The notes under the pieces were generated by a model, which saw only the letters and a program-made list of their open reading frames with translations, was not told where the DNA came from and searched no databases. The translations under genes were made by a program, and so were the position numbers. Of a DNA stretch of 64,000 nt, positions 35,159 through 47,200 are shown piece after piece. The first letter of the stretch is position 1. Every line of letters begins with the position of its first letter. The stretch spans positions 2,394,896 through 2,458,895 of the forward strand of contig OY986963.1 of the NCBI GenBank assembly GCA_963920575.1, in the 5' to 3' direction. The stretch is from Narthecium ossifragum (taxonomy: Eukaryota; Streptophyta; Magnoliopsida; Dioscoreales; Nartheciaceae).

Positions 35159-35745
35159 TGCAAAGAGAATTCTACAAAGAGAATTCTTCAACTACAAAGA
35201 GAATTCTACAAGCACAAAGAGAAAAGAGAACAGTGGAGGCATTCATGTGCATTAACACACAAAGAGAAAAGAGAATTCTAGATCAAACATGCTTATCAAC
35301 CACAAAGAGAAAAAAGAGAATTGTGGTCAAAAAGAGAATTTCGCAAAGAGAAAAGAGAATTTCGTAGAGAGAAAAGAGAATTTCGCAAAGAGAAAAGAGA
35401 AGAGATAAGAGCCCTGCTTTCCCAACCGCAAAGAGAATTCTACAAAGAGAATTCTGCAAAGAGAATTCTGCAAAGAGAATTCTACAAAGAGAATTCTTCA
35501 AAGAGAATTCTACAAAGAGAATTCTACAAGCACAAAGAGAAAAGATAACAGTGGAGGCATTCATGTGCATTGACACACAAAGAGAAAAGAGAATTCTAGA
35601 TCAAACATGCTTATCAACCACAAAGAGAAAAAAGAGAATTGTGGTCAAAAAGAGAATTTAGCAAAGAGAAAAGAGAATTTCGTAGAGAGAAAAGAGAATT
35701 TCGCAAAGAGAAAAGAGAAGAGATAAGAGAGAAAAGAGAAATGTT
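35159..35745. repeat. AAAGAGAATTC array with a 318-bp higher-order duplication
   Basis: Short units (CAAAGAGAATTCTA, AAAAGAGAATTTCG) fill the block. A larger unit beginning ACAAGCACAAAGAGAAAAGA occurs at 35208 and again at 35526, covering GTGGAGGCATTCATGTGC and CAAACATGCTTATCAACC with few differences. The left edge is in the gap, so more copies may be missing. Confidence 0.85.
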
Positions 35746-36270
35746 GCCATGTACAGGTCATAAAGTCAACATCCACTTCATCAAATGAAATATTAATTAA
35801 AAGTATTTGAAAGTATTTGAACTATCACATTCAACTTGGCACAGATTCAAAGGAAAAATTAATTAAAAGTATTGGAATTATCACATTTCACCATGCAAAA
35901 TGCATTAATACTTGGCTGATTTCATGACCACATTAATAGCAAGGGTTAGAAAGGTCCTAAAAATAAATATAACCACCCATAACTACCATAACTGATGAAA
36001 ATTGGTGCTTAACCCTTAAATCTAATGGCATGGGTGTACCCATCAACAAGTTACACAAAAATGGTGTAACTTCCAATTGTCTATATTATATAACGCCTTC
36101 TAAATGGGAGCTATATCGTATTTCTTTGGGCAATCAAATTACCAAGATGTGCTCTTTGGCTAAATTTCTGGGTTTAATGAGATATGTGCACATACTTGGG
36201 GGATTAATTCCCATTTGCAATAGATTTGCTGTTGTGTTCAATTTTAGAAGGAAAATGATTCGTGCATGTA
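35746..36270. other. AT-rich spacer, nothing recognised
   Basis: A short direct repeat (AAATTAATTAAAAGTATT-like at about 35790 and 35855) is present. No gene seen; an ORF at 36030-36368 has no family motif and ends in the ATCGGTAG cluster. Confidence 0.4.
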
Positions 36271-36273
36271 CAT

Positions 36274-36530
36274 CTCGCACATCGCTTCAATCGGTAGACA
36301 TCTACCGATTAGATGATTCATACATTCAATCGGTAGATGTATATCAATTGAATCAACTAATCCACTGATGGATAGTGTTCTACCGATGAATTAGTCGACT
36401 CAATCGGTATACATCTACAGATTGAATGACATGTATATATGCCCTTAGCCATGTATCCCAATGACGAATGGGTTATCGACAAATTAATTGACTCAATCGG
36501 TAGAGGTCTACCGATTGACCCCAATCACGA
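36274..36530. mobile_element. ATCGGTAG-family palindromic cluster, locus C
   Basis: Repeated AATCGGTAGACATCTACCGATT-type palindromes (36289, 36330, 36391, 36497) separated by GATGATTCA and TTAGTCGACTC words. It is the same word family as loci A, B, D and E, but more degraded. Confidence 0.6.
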
Positions 36531-37335
36531 ATGAGTTAGGTATGGGCCAGTGTTTGGTCCAATAAGCTGACTATTCTCCACAACTCCATCAAAAAGTTTG
36601 TTTTGTTCAAATATAATATAATAGGTTTTAAAGAATCATGTTTAGAATTCAGAGTGTTTTTTGTTGCTTGTGCTAATACTAACCTTATTTGGTATCAGAG
36701 CATTAAAATAATTTATAGTTAATTTACAATATAGTATATGAAAATGTCCGATGTACATTGTCATCGTATTTGGATAAAACTCAACATGAAGACCAATATC
36801 AGAAATTGTAAAGTTAAATTTTTACATACATAGCCAATTTTACGGAATTTATACAAACATTTAATTATGTCTGTGCAAAAATTTTAAAACTCATTGTTAT
36901 TAGGTAATACATAGAACTCGTGACATTTTGAATTCTGAAGACAATAGACTTCAAAATTTTAAATTTTGGAATGTTGACGGCAATCCATGCAGCGAATGGA
37001 ATGAAATTCATAAGAGTGTTTTTTGTTGCGTGTGCCAATAGTAACGTTATTTGGTATTAGAGCATTAAGATAACTTATAGTTGCTTTACGTACATTGTCA
37101 TCGTACTTGGATAAAACTCAACATGAAGACATATATCATAAATTGTAAAGCTAAATTTTTACATACATAGTCACTTTAACAAAGTTTACACCAATATTTA
37201 ATTATATTAATGCAAAATTTTGAAGCCTATTGTCATCATAAAATACATAGAACTCATGACATTTTGAATTCTGATGCAACGAATTGATATTGTTGTTACA
37301 CAAGTCCGAGCACTGAATCTTTGTAATTAGAAGAA

Positions 37336-38672
37336 GGCCAAAAAGCACTTTGATACCCTGTAGTTTCATGATTTTGCAGTTCAGTACCATGTAGTTTAAA
37401 AATGATAAAAACATACCCAAAGTTATAAAACTGTGCAGTTTGGTACCAACCGGCTAACTCCGTTAGTTCATTTGACGGAAAAACATTTTTTTAATTTTGA
37501 CTGGATTGAAACGATTTTGACTGGATTGAAACATTTTTTTATAAGTAACTGGTTTTTCCCTCCTGGCGCCGACCACTTCACCACCGCGTAGCTCTCCCCC
37601 ACCACTACCCCTTTTGTACAGCAGACATAGCCATCGTCGTCGTCCTCCTCGCTGGAGAGCCAGCCGCTGTCCTCCGACGAGCAGCTCGGTCGCTGGGGAA
37701 TGGGTGGGTGGCAGCTGGAGAGCCAGCCACTTCTCCTCCCAGCGCCAGAGATAACCGGAGCTCTCTCTCGCGACGGCGTTGTCTTCGACGTCGGCATCGC
37801 CAGCGGCACTGGGTGGGTGGCAACTGGTGGCAGGGACAACCACCAAGGTGGAGCTGAGGCGAGGGTACGCCGGGATCCATGGCAGAGAAGGAAGGGAGGG
37901 GGGCCGGAGAAAACAGAGCACAGTAAATGATGAAGGCTGCCAGTGGAGGGAGGGGAGATGAAGGCTGGAGGTACGGCTGGTGAAGGAAAAGAGAGAGAAA
38001 GGCAGCGAAGGAAGACGCCGGCCGGTGAAGGAAAAGAGAGAGAAAGGCAGCGAAGGAAGAGCAAAAGCCATGGTCGCCGCCGTGAGATGGAAGCATGGTG
38101 TCGGTGAAGGAGAGGCTCTGTGGAGGTTAAGGAATGGCCGGCGTAGATGGAAGTGGAGCACCGTGGAGGAAAAGACAGAGAGGGAGGGAGGCGCCGGCCT
38201 TGGTCGCCGGCGCCGGTGGTCAGAACCCATGGCAAAAGCCATGGCGTCTTCCGGTAGGTGGGAAACAGAGAGATGTAGGGGGTGGACGGCGAAATTAATA
38301 AAAAAAACACCACATCAGCGAAAAAAATGGCCACATCAGCTTAAAAAACTGGTCAAAATTAGTAAAAAAATAATTGCGTCTTCCGGTAGGTGGGAAACAG
38401 AGAGATGTAGGGGGTGGACGGCGAAATTAATAAAAAAAAATACCACATCAGCGAAAAAAATGGCCACATCAGCTTAAAAAACTGGTCAAAATTAAAAAAC
38501 ATGGTCAAAATTAGTAAAAAAATAATTTTCCGTCAAATTGACTAACGGAGTTAGCCGGTTGGTACTAAACTGCACAGTTTGGTAACTTGGAGTATTATTT
38601 TGCTATTTTTAAACTACGTGGTACTAAACTGCAAAACCATGAAACTACAGGGTACCAAAGTGCTTTTTGGCC
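37336..38672. mobile_element. Mutator-like element (non-autonomous, Pack-MULE-like)
   Basis: The element is 1337 bp, with terminal inverted repeats of about 165 bp (GGCCAAAAAGCACTTTGATA... and ...GTGCTTTTTGGCC) flanked by a perfect 9-bp duplication, TTAGAAGAA, at 37327-37335 and 38673-38681. A 9-bp duplication with long TIRs is the Mutator signature. The interior (37560-38250) is GC-rich and coding-like on the minus strand, but no transposase is present. Near the right end a segment of about 125 bp (GCGTCTTCCGGTAGGTGGGA...) is tandemly duplicated (about 38247 and 38375), and AAGGAAAAGAGAGAGAAAGG occurs twice at 37984 and 38027. It sits inside the older direct repeat. Confidence 0.9.
37463..38242 (-). 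other. Coding-like interior of the MULE, product not recognised
   Basis: A 259-codon frame on the minus strand is rich in Pro, Ser, Leu and Arg (LPSLPFSLFSF twice) and reads into the left TIR, so it uses transposon sequence for its C-terminus. Two other minus frames are also open here, a sign of GC-rich low-complexity DNA. It may be a captured and duplicated host fragment; I cannot name the donor. Confidence 0.3.
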
Positions 38673-39090
38673 TTAGAAGAATCTTTTGAGAGTAGAGTGT
38701 TGTTTGAGAACGATATTTCTATGCAAAATAAGATTAAACTTGTATACTTTTGACTGAGTTTATAGTTTATCCGAACGAATGGAATGAAATTCATCATAGT
38801 GTTTTTTGTTGCTTGTGCCAATAATAATATTATTTTGTATCAAAGCATTAGGATAACTTATACTTACTTTACAGTATAGTATATGAAAATGTCTGATGTA
38901 CATTGTTATTGTATTTGGATAAAACTCAACATGAAGACCTATATCAGAAATTGTAAAGCTAAAATTTTACATAAATAACCACTTTTACGGAGTTTATGTA
39001 AACATTTAATTATGTATATTTAAAATAAGATTAAATTTGTATATTTTTGACTAAGTTTATAGTTTATCCGAATGGAATGAAAATCAATAC

Positions 39091-39500
39091 AAAGTAGGAA
39101 TTGATAATTCTAAATGATATGAAATATACACATTATGCATAAATGACATTATCAGAGCGTGATCCGATAAATGAGAGATGTTGATTTTATTATCATCACT
39201 AAGGTTGTTTTATAATTGATTTTTGAGATTAGAGGATTCGTTTTTGTAGCGCTTAATTTATATGTAGATATCTATCCTATTTTTTTATTATTGAAAAGCT
39301 TGCCTGACCTTATATTCTTCTTAGAAATAAATAAGAAATTTATGCGTAAATGCTAAATTCTTTTTTGTCCCAACAATTAAATGCAAATTTTATAATTACA
39401 TCGATTAGAATGTAATTCATCAGCATAAATGCTTCTCGTATGTTTATAAATTCTAAATTAGCATATTTGTATGGATCAAATTTTGAAACGCTATAAAATA
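39091..39500. other. AT-rich spacer, nothing recognised
   Basis: No gene, repeat end or motif worth naming was seen. Confidence 0.4.
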
Positions 39501-39502
39501 TA

Positions 39503-39867
39503 GTGTATTTGTTTGGTTGGGGGACGGGTTAAACCCACTTTATCCCTACATTGTAACTAAACATCATCTAATATCCATTCCTATTCCCACTTTATCCCTA
39601 CTTTTCAATCAATCATTACTAAATTTTCTCTTCTTTTCAACCAATCACATCAACTTCGTCCCTACTTTTTCACTTTTCAACCAAACATTACTTCATTATC
39701 CCTACTTTTCAACTAATCACATCAACTTTATCCCTACTTGTTCAACCAAACATTATTAATTTATCACTACTTTTCAACAAAATACCATACATATCTCACT
39801 ACTTATTCAAGTATACTAATCCCTATCCTCTCTAATCCTGGAATTACTTATCCCGTAACCAAACGAC
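39503..39867. mobile_element. Tourist-like MITE with internal tandem repeats
   Basis: Ends are inverted: GTTTGGTTGGGGGACGGGTTAA on the left and, reading inward from the right, GTTTGGTTACGGGATAAG. Inside, units of TTATCCCTACTTTTCAACCAA(T/A)CA with ACATCAACTT are repeated about five times. No target duplication could be fixed. Confidence 0.6.
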
Positions 39868-40730
39868 ATGTTAATAGTGACGAGTGATTTTTTGTAGGAG
39901 AATAAACAAAAAAGTTTCTCAGATATAATTGTTAGATTTTGTTAGATTTGCAAATATTATAATACACATTGTTAGTTATTCTAACAACATTAGATTATAA
40001 AATAAAAACATATTATTTATTCTCCGGGCTGAAATGAGAACTGCATAGAAATCTACTAACAAATCCAATCATTAACATTCGCCAGTTGTGGCAATCTACT
40101 AACAAATGTAGTCATTCTCTGGACTGAAATGACAACTTCATAGAAATCTAAACACCATTAGAAGCATAAATGGTCTTAACACATACAGAAGTCACATCCA
40201 AAGAAAATCTCAACCATCTTTTACACCATAGTCATGAGAAATAGGGTCGAAGTGTATTCGATTTGCATGTTGTCATCACTCATCTATAGCGATGTCCATG
40301 ACAGCCCCAAGCTCGTCACCTAGCCCGATTGTACGGCCCATAAAGTCTTTCGGGTCGAGCCTGAATCGGCGGACATTTCCTCCTTAGTCCAGCCTAGGGC
40401 CAGGTCCGACCCTGGCCGAGCCCAAACGATTCTGGGCCGGGCCAGTAAGAACCCGAGTCCACCTATTTTCTAACACTCCAACCTCTCTCTCTCTTATATG
40501 GCGATGGGCCATCGGTTGTTTATTTCAAGGGATGGGCTCGTGTGCACATGATAGACCCCACTTGGCACCTTTAGATGATGCCAGGCCTCACCGACTGCTA
40601 ACAAGAGTTAACAAAGTTTGCGTGCTCCATAGGAAAACGAGTGCTGTGTTCTCGTGTTAATTACCAAAACGTCATTCACGGTTTTTAATAAAAAAGTCAT
40701 GTATATGAGCACGTGTATTATACATATTCT
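39868..40730. other. Spacer, no gene recognised
   Basis: A direct repeat is visible around ATCTACTAACAAAT with GACTGAAATGA(G/C)AACT (about 40030 and 40090-40140). 40300-40480 is GC-richer (GGCCGGGCC words) but has no gene signal. Confidence 0.4.
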
Positions 40731-40732
40731 CG

Positions 40733-40940
40733 AATCGGTAAATATATATCGATTGATTGATTTAGATTGATCTAGTTCATTGATAAATTAGATTGATTTA
40801 GTTCATCGGTAGAGTAATACCAATGGAATATATCAATTGATCGGTATATATTTATCGATTGAATGTGTGATCAAATTGCTAGGTATATTTTGATTGATTA
40901 ATTTAGTCTATTAATGGAATCGGTAGATATATGTATATAA
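40733..40940. mobile_element. ATCGGTAG-family relic, locus D
   Basis: A degraded member: AATCGGTAAATATATATCGATT at 40734, GTTCATCGGTAGAG at about 40800, TTGATCGGTATATATTTATCGATTG at about 40838. It is the most diverged of the five loci. Confidence 0.45.
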
Positions 40941-41130
40941 CGTTGATGCTACGTGACCATTAATAATATCTTATCGGATTTAAGGCGATTAAAAAAGACC
41001 AGCTGTCCTTTGTCCCAACGGTAGCACTCGAGCCGGCGCCACATCGTTACGATTTACGAATCTTAATGCAGGAGATTAGTAATTTTTAATTTCCTCTCGG
41101 CTTCCTTCATCTTCGAGCGACTCGACGAGG

Positions 41131-41295
41131 CTTTATATTTGGAAACCGCTCTCTCTCTCTCTCTTCTTGATTCGTATTTCCCCATTTCTCTGGTTCTTTC
41201 TCACGCATCCCCAAAACCTCACCGTCGCCGGCGGCTGATGCTGCCCGGCTCGTCAGTAGCTCTTCTGGAATTGGACGGAAGAGGAGGCGGCCAAG
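41131..41295 (+). promoter_or_regulatory. TATA-like site and leader of VPS13, with an overlapping upstream ORF
   Basis: CTTTATATTTGG at 41131 is TATA-like and is followed by a CT microsatellite (41148-41165) and a GC-rich leader. An upstream ATG at 41238 is out of frame with the VPS13 start at 41296 and its frame stays open past that start and past the exon 1 donor, so it overlaps the main start. Confidence 0.5.
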
Positions 41296-44200
41296 ATGCT
41301 GGAGGATCAAGTAGCTTTCCTCCTTCAGAAGTACCTCGGCAACTATGTCCGAGGACTCAACAAGGAGGCCCTCAAGATCAGCGTGTGGAGAGGTATGATT
41401 CCTTGTCTTCCGATTCTGGTTCTTGAATCGCATTGAAACTTGCGAAAGGATAGCGAGAACTGGATTGAGTACGTCGGGCACGATTTTGAGTTCAGTTGTA
41501 TTAGTTCAAGAACTTTGACAGAGAGTCGTCTGGAGAGGTATTCTTCTTTACGTATCGATATCGATTCTTGAATCCATTTGAAGTAGCAAAAGAATGGCGA
41601 GAACTCGATTGAGTCCATCGAACACGAGTTGAGGATTTTTTATTAGTTCAAGAATTGCGGCAGAGAGTCGTCTGGAGAGGTATTCTTCTTTTATCTTTCG
41701 GTTCCCATTCTTGAATCCCATTAGAACTAGCGAAGGTATAAGGAGGGCTGGATGGAATACATCGAACAAGAGTTGAGGGTTCTATTAGTTCAAGAACTGT
41801 GGTTACTGGGATCTGGCCTTTGTGTTGTTGTTTACATCCAAGCTTGATTTGAGGACATTATCCTATGAATTCTTTGATTGGTTCTGAGAATAGTTAGATA
41901 GTTTGGCGATTCACCCTATAATCCATAACCTTATCACTTGCTGTGAGCATGCTTAAACCTGGATGAATAAGGTCCCGTACGTAATAGGGTTTATACAAGA
42001 AAGTTATACGTTTCTAGGCTATCATTGGTTATCTTCGTCTATTGGCAGTTAATTGGAAGCTGTAAGAAAACTATGATTTAGTAGGGATGTAAACTAGAAG
42101 CCATCCTGACTACGACTCTGACAGAAAGAATCACATCGCTAGTGAATAACCCTCAGGTCAACAGTTTCTTGCGTGGACTCTTTCTCATTCCCAGAGATAG
42201 TTTGTTGTTGCCAATGCATCATGATGATTTAAGTGGCAGTTTATGAAGACTCATACCTGAAATGATGTTTCAGGTGATGTAGAACTGACAAACATGCAGC
42301 TGAGGCCGGAGGCACTTAATTCCTTAAACTTGCCAGTTAGAGTTAAGGCTGGATTTCTTGGATCTGTGAGGATTAAGGTTAGTCTTAACAACACTTTTCG
42401 TTGAACTTACAGTAAGTTCATAATTGCAACTCCTGAATCTTTTGCACCCTTCTAAAACTTCTGGTTGTATGTATGACTGCGAAATATGCCTAAATATTGG
42501 GAGGCACTTTCTAAATTTTTTCATTCAGGTCCCATGGAGTAGGCTAGGCCAGGAGCCAGTTTTAGTTAATTTGGATCGTATACTCATATTAGCCGAGCCT
42601 GCCACACAAGTCAAAGGTAGTAGTGAAGATGCTATCCAAGAAGCTAAGAGGCTTAGAGTTCGGGTGAGACCTGAAGATGCTAAATTATTTCTTAACACAT
42701 TTTGAGCTCTTTTTTTATTTTATTTTTTATCAGTTCATAGATGGGCCTTTTTATAAAAACATAGGAATTGGAAATGAGGCTGTTGGAGAGTCAGCAACTG
42801 CTGAAATCTGAAATGGTAAGTCAAGAGCTTTATTTTTGGTTTGTGAGTAGTCTCAATATTCTAAATTTACTTCTCAATCATTTTTATTCTGTCATACTAT
42901 TTATGCTATGCTAAAGTAACTGTCTCTCTGTTTCATGTGTTATGCTAATAAATGGTCTTATCGGAAAAAGCTGTAGGTTGTTTTTATATCAACCTGTCAC
43001 TCGATTTAAAGAATTTTCCTCGTCAAATGTCCTTTGCATTCATTCAAACATCTTTTGACATGTTTCTTATGAACGATTCTGATACACTCTCCTTGTTTAA
43101 CTTGTACATATGTTAAAGAATACATCATGGCTTGGATCATTGATCAACACTATAATCGGGAATTTGAAGCTTTCTATTAGCAATATCCACATCAGATATG
43201 AAGATCTGGAAAGGTGAAGGCAGTTCCCTTGTTGAGCATTGCTTTGTAATCTTATAAAGGTCTTAACTTCTTTTCTGTAGCAATCCTGGTCATCCGTTTG
43301 CGGCAGGGGTTGCACTTTCAAGGCTTTCAGCAGTGACCATTGATGACTTTGGAAAGGAAACTTTTGCTACTGGTGGGGCTCTTGCGCGTTTAAATAAGGT
43401 AACTCGATTCCCTTTATCGAAGTAGCTGGAATATTTAGTTAGTTCACCATTTTGGTGGTTTGTGAAGCATGTGTGTTAACTGCTGTATTCAGCATATGTT
43501 CTCTGATTGGCCCTCTGCTGCACAAGAGTGCATGCAAGGGTGATTAGCACCTCGTTGGTTAAGAACCTCCTATGTGAAGTGGTATTGGCTTTTAATCATT
43601 TTTTAGGATTATGTGGTTGTAAGGGCATTGCTCATCCTAAGCCATGGTAAGTCAGGTTTAAAGGCTCAATTTTAAAGAATAAAAAAGAAGAAGATTGGCC
43701 CTCTGCTAGTGGACTGAATCAAACATTCTGGCTCTATTTTCCATCCGCTTAGGAGTGTTGTTAGAATTGTGCAGAGTTGTGTAACTCCGTGCGTGTTTTT
43801 ACCAAAGCCTTCTAAAGCTTTTGTCCCTTGGTAAACATGTTTGGACAGTGCTTAATTTCTTTTTCCTTTTGTCTGTGGTATCTCTTTGGTAACATTGTCT
43901 GTTGTTGTCTTCTGCTGGATGTGTTACCTTTTTTTTCTTCTTTTTTTTTTAACGGTTTGCTTGTCTTGCGAGTCTAGCAGTGTTCACTTCATATTTTGAG
44001 TATATGGAGAGACAGAGTCTGCTAAATTGACCTGTTGACAACTTCTGTTTGTTTGGTTCCTGCACTTACATTTCTGTTGCATTCTTGGTAGCTTACGCCA
44101 TAGATCTTTGCAGTCTGTAGAACTCGAACGGCTAGCTATTTATTTGGATTCTGATATTTTCCCATGGAAAGTTGAAAAACCGTGGGAGGTTTTACTTCCA

Positions 44201-47200
44201 TCAGAGTGGAGTCAGGTACTAAATTCGATCATGATCTCTTTCCACAGTTCATTTAGCAAGTTGGATAATCAAATTTCCAATGTTGTCCTGAATCAGATAT
44301 TTGAATTTGGAGGCGATAAATCTCCTGATGCTCTTTGGAAAGGGCATAGCTACATTCTGCAACCAGTGACAGGCAATGCCAAGTATACAAAGCTACGGTC
44401 AGATGAATCTAGGAAAACTGGGGAAGCGCTCCAAAAGGCAGCTGTTAGCTTGGATAATGTGACATTATGTTTATCAAAGGTCCATCTTTCTGGTCCAGTA
44501 TTATATTTTCTTGTTAAATTTCAGGATGGTTGTTGATTAACTCTGGGTTCTTTTGTGCAGGATATGTACAGGGACATTCTGAAGTTGGCTGATAATTTTG
44601 CTGCATTTAAGCAACGCTTAAAATATGCTCATTTTCGTCCATCTGTTCCAGTAAAGGCCAACCCCAGGTCTTGGTGGAAGTATGCATGCAGAGCAGTTAT
44701 TGATGAGATGAAGAAAGCAAGGTAGTAATGGTGACTGTACTAGGTTCTCTGGTGATAATTTTTTTACCAGTATATCTATGCATACCTTCTTCTTGGATTT
44801 TGAAACACGGCGAGGATTTTTTTATTTTAAATTATGGAATGCTGTGTTTATAACTTTATACTGGGAACATATGCTTTGTAGTGTATTAGTATTAGATGTT
44901 TTACTTTTAAAATCTCTATTGCATATCTTCATCTTCAAGCTTGTCCAAAATGAGCATAATGACATCGTTCGCTTGTATTATGGAGTAAAGTGCATTCTTG
45001 CATGGCCAACTTGCCGCTTGCTTTAAGAAATGCTATGGTGTCTTAGCCTTTGCATTTGAAGGCTATGTGGACTGATAAAACTGATCATATGTCACTCTTT
45101 ATCATGTGTGCAGTTGCAATATTAGAGTTACATTTTTTGTTTGGCATATTTTGACTCTTTGCTTGGCTTTAGGCTAGTTGCTACTATAGATGTGTTCTAC
45201 TGTTTGTGTGTTTGTCTGAAGCATGTAAGGGTCAGTGGGATATGCTCGTCTATTTTCAAGTATCACTGATTGGTTATTTCATGCCCATTTGTAACTAGTC
45301 CTGTTGGTAATCTAGTGTTCCGTGTGTCATTTTTGCAAATAAATGATGTTGTTTCAGTGGGAAGCTCTCATGGGAGCAAGTGCTGAGGTATGCAAGGCTC
45401 CGAAAGAAATATCTCTCTCTTTATGCTTCTCTCTTGAAGTCTGATGTAAACCGTGTAGTTGATGACAACAAGGAAATCGAGAAGCTAGATCGGGAACTTG
45501 ATATCGAAGTTATTCTTCAGTGGAGGTAATCAATTTTTTTATGAGTAGGGATTAGCTTACTCAACTAATGATGCATGGATTTCAAGATCTTGCGATGGTA
45601 AATTTTTATCCATTTTAATGTGAAGGTGCATTCTAAGCTGCTATGTCTTTCATCTATGGACTAGGACTAGTTATAACATGTTTCAGAGTTGATAAACTGT
45701 TTGATCTCTATTTTATTTCACCCACGGACTATATATATCCAATTACATGGAGCAGTTTTCCCAGAAAACAAGGTGTTGTTGGTTGCGTCGCTTAAACCTA
45801 TTTTTGAAGTTGGGTAATACTAATCCTATAAAGCATGTTCATAATGGCCCTTTTCAAGATCTGCCTTTTTGGTAGTGAAAGTGTTTTTTACCAACTTTTT
45901 TGGAAGTATATGGGACGACATATACCAACCGAATGATATGCTCACACAAAAAGAAATGCCTTCCGACAAATTTTAAAATACCTTATAAAAATGTCCTGTG
46001 ATTCAGGTAATTTTTTACGAATAACTTACAATGAAAGATGGACTCCACAACATGGATTGCCGTCCTGGTGGCACGCGCCGTGCCGGCAGCCTGCTGGCAC
46101 GGTACGTGCCGGACCGGCACGGATGCGTGCCGGACCGGCACGGATGTGTGCCGGACCGGCACGCCCCCGTGCGATTCTCCTTTTTCTTCCTCCTGCTTCT
46201 TCTTCTTCTTCTTGGCATGGTACGGGGGGTTTTCGATGCCGCTAACCCCCTGGCACGGTACGTACGGGGCAGCACGCACAGTGCCGGACCGGCACGGAAA
46301 TCCATGCTTCACAGAACAATGGTTTTTCATTCTTAAGAACTGTTTGATTTTTGGAAGTTTTTCCCATAAATCAGAATTCTGCCTTGTAGAATTCAGTAAA
46401 ATTTGCAGACAAGTTATTATGAGCACAACCATATAGTGCTAGGTCTGCAAGAGATCTGCAAGAGAACATAGAAGATTCCAGCCTACTCGTTTAGACATTT
46501 TGAAAAGGAATCCTGCTTGATCTGCATGAGTGTAAATCGCTCTCCTCTCGTTCCATGAGTCAAACTACTCTCTTCCTTCTTACAGAATGCTGGCGCACAA
46601 GTTTGTGGAGCAATCAGCAGAATCTGATCTTTATCGGAAAAAAAAGGAGAAAAGCTCCTGGTGGTCATTTGGATGGTTGAGATTCTCACCCTGCAACAAT
46701 AACAGTGATGTGCACCTGTATTCATGTTAGAATATAGGATTATCTTAAAAAGCTCTTTTTTCAGGACTGGATCTGGCAAGGACGAAGAAGATCTGAAGGG
46801 TTTTAGCGAGGAAGACTGGGAACAGTTGAATAGAATTATTGGCTATAAGGAAGGTTCGAATGAGCTTTTGTCAATTGCTCAAGATAAGGGAGATCTACTT
46901 CATTTCTTTGTGGAAGTCCACATGAAGCACAATGCATCCAGGCTCATTACTTCGGGCCAAGATTTCCTTGCTGACTTATCCTGTGAAGGGCTGGATTGTT
47001 CCGTCAAGTATTACTTGGAGGCCAAAGTTTTCAATTTTAAGTTGGGTTCCTACAGGCTTTCGTCACCAAATGGTCTCCTTGCTGAGGTTATATTCTGCCA
47101 CACCTACATTATTAAGCTCTGGTGGCCTCGACATTGTTCGCCTCTTAAGGTTTCCTTGTATCTTTGTATCTTTTTTTTGGCAGAGTGCGACAGCATCTGA

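Larger units (their letters stand above)
36645..39090 (+). repeat. Three direct repeats of about 350-440 bp, the second split by a MULE
   Basis: Units begin near 36645, 36994 and 38777 and share GTGTTTTTTGTTGC, a GTATCAGAGCATTA-like word, GGATAAAACTCAACATGAAG and TCAGAAATTGTAAAG. The second unit is interrupted at 37335/38673. TGGTATCAGAGC at 36690-36701 matches a tRNA-Met primer site, so these may be eroded retroelement junctions, but no coding part is present. Words such as CATAGAACTCGTGACA are shared with the palindrome at 7754-8714. Confidence 0.65.

Noticed and set aside
34897..35281. ORFs spanning the N block
   Set aside because: They consist mostly of unknown residues; no evidence of a gene.
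35159..35745. CRISPR-like array of short repeats
   Set aside because: Units are contiguous with no unique spacers, and the genome is a plant's.
36690..36701. tRNA-Met primer-binding site of an intact LTR retrotransposon
   Set aside because: The 12-bp word is perfect, but no LTR pair, gag or pol is found around it; kept only as a hint in the direct-repeat finding.
44108..44536. Single 142-codon exon reading through 44216-44296
   Set aside because: The middle 27 codons do not fit the VPS13 pattern and are bounded by proper GT and AG; treated as an in-frame intron, with retention kept as a possibility.
45983..46436. Cys/Arg-rich ORFs of 84-149 codons
   Set aside because: They read the CCGGCACGG MITE inserted in a VPS13 intron; similar ORFs appear in the other two copies.
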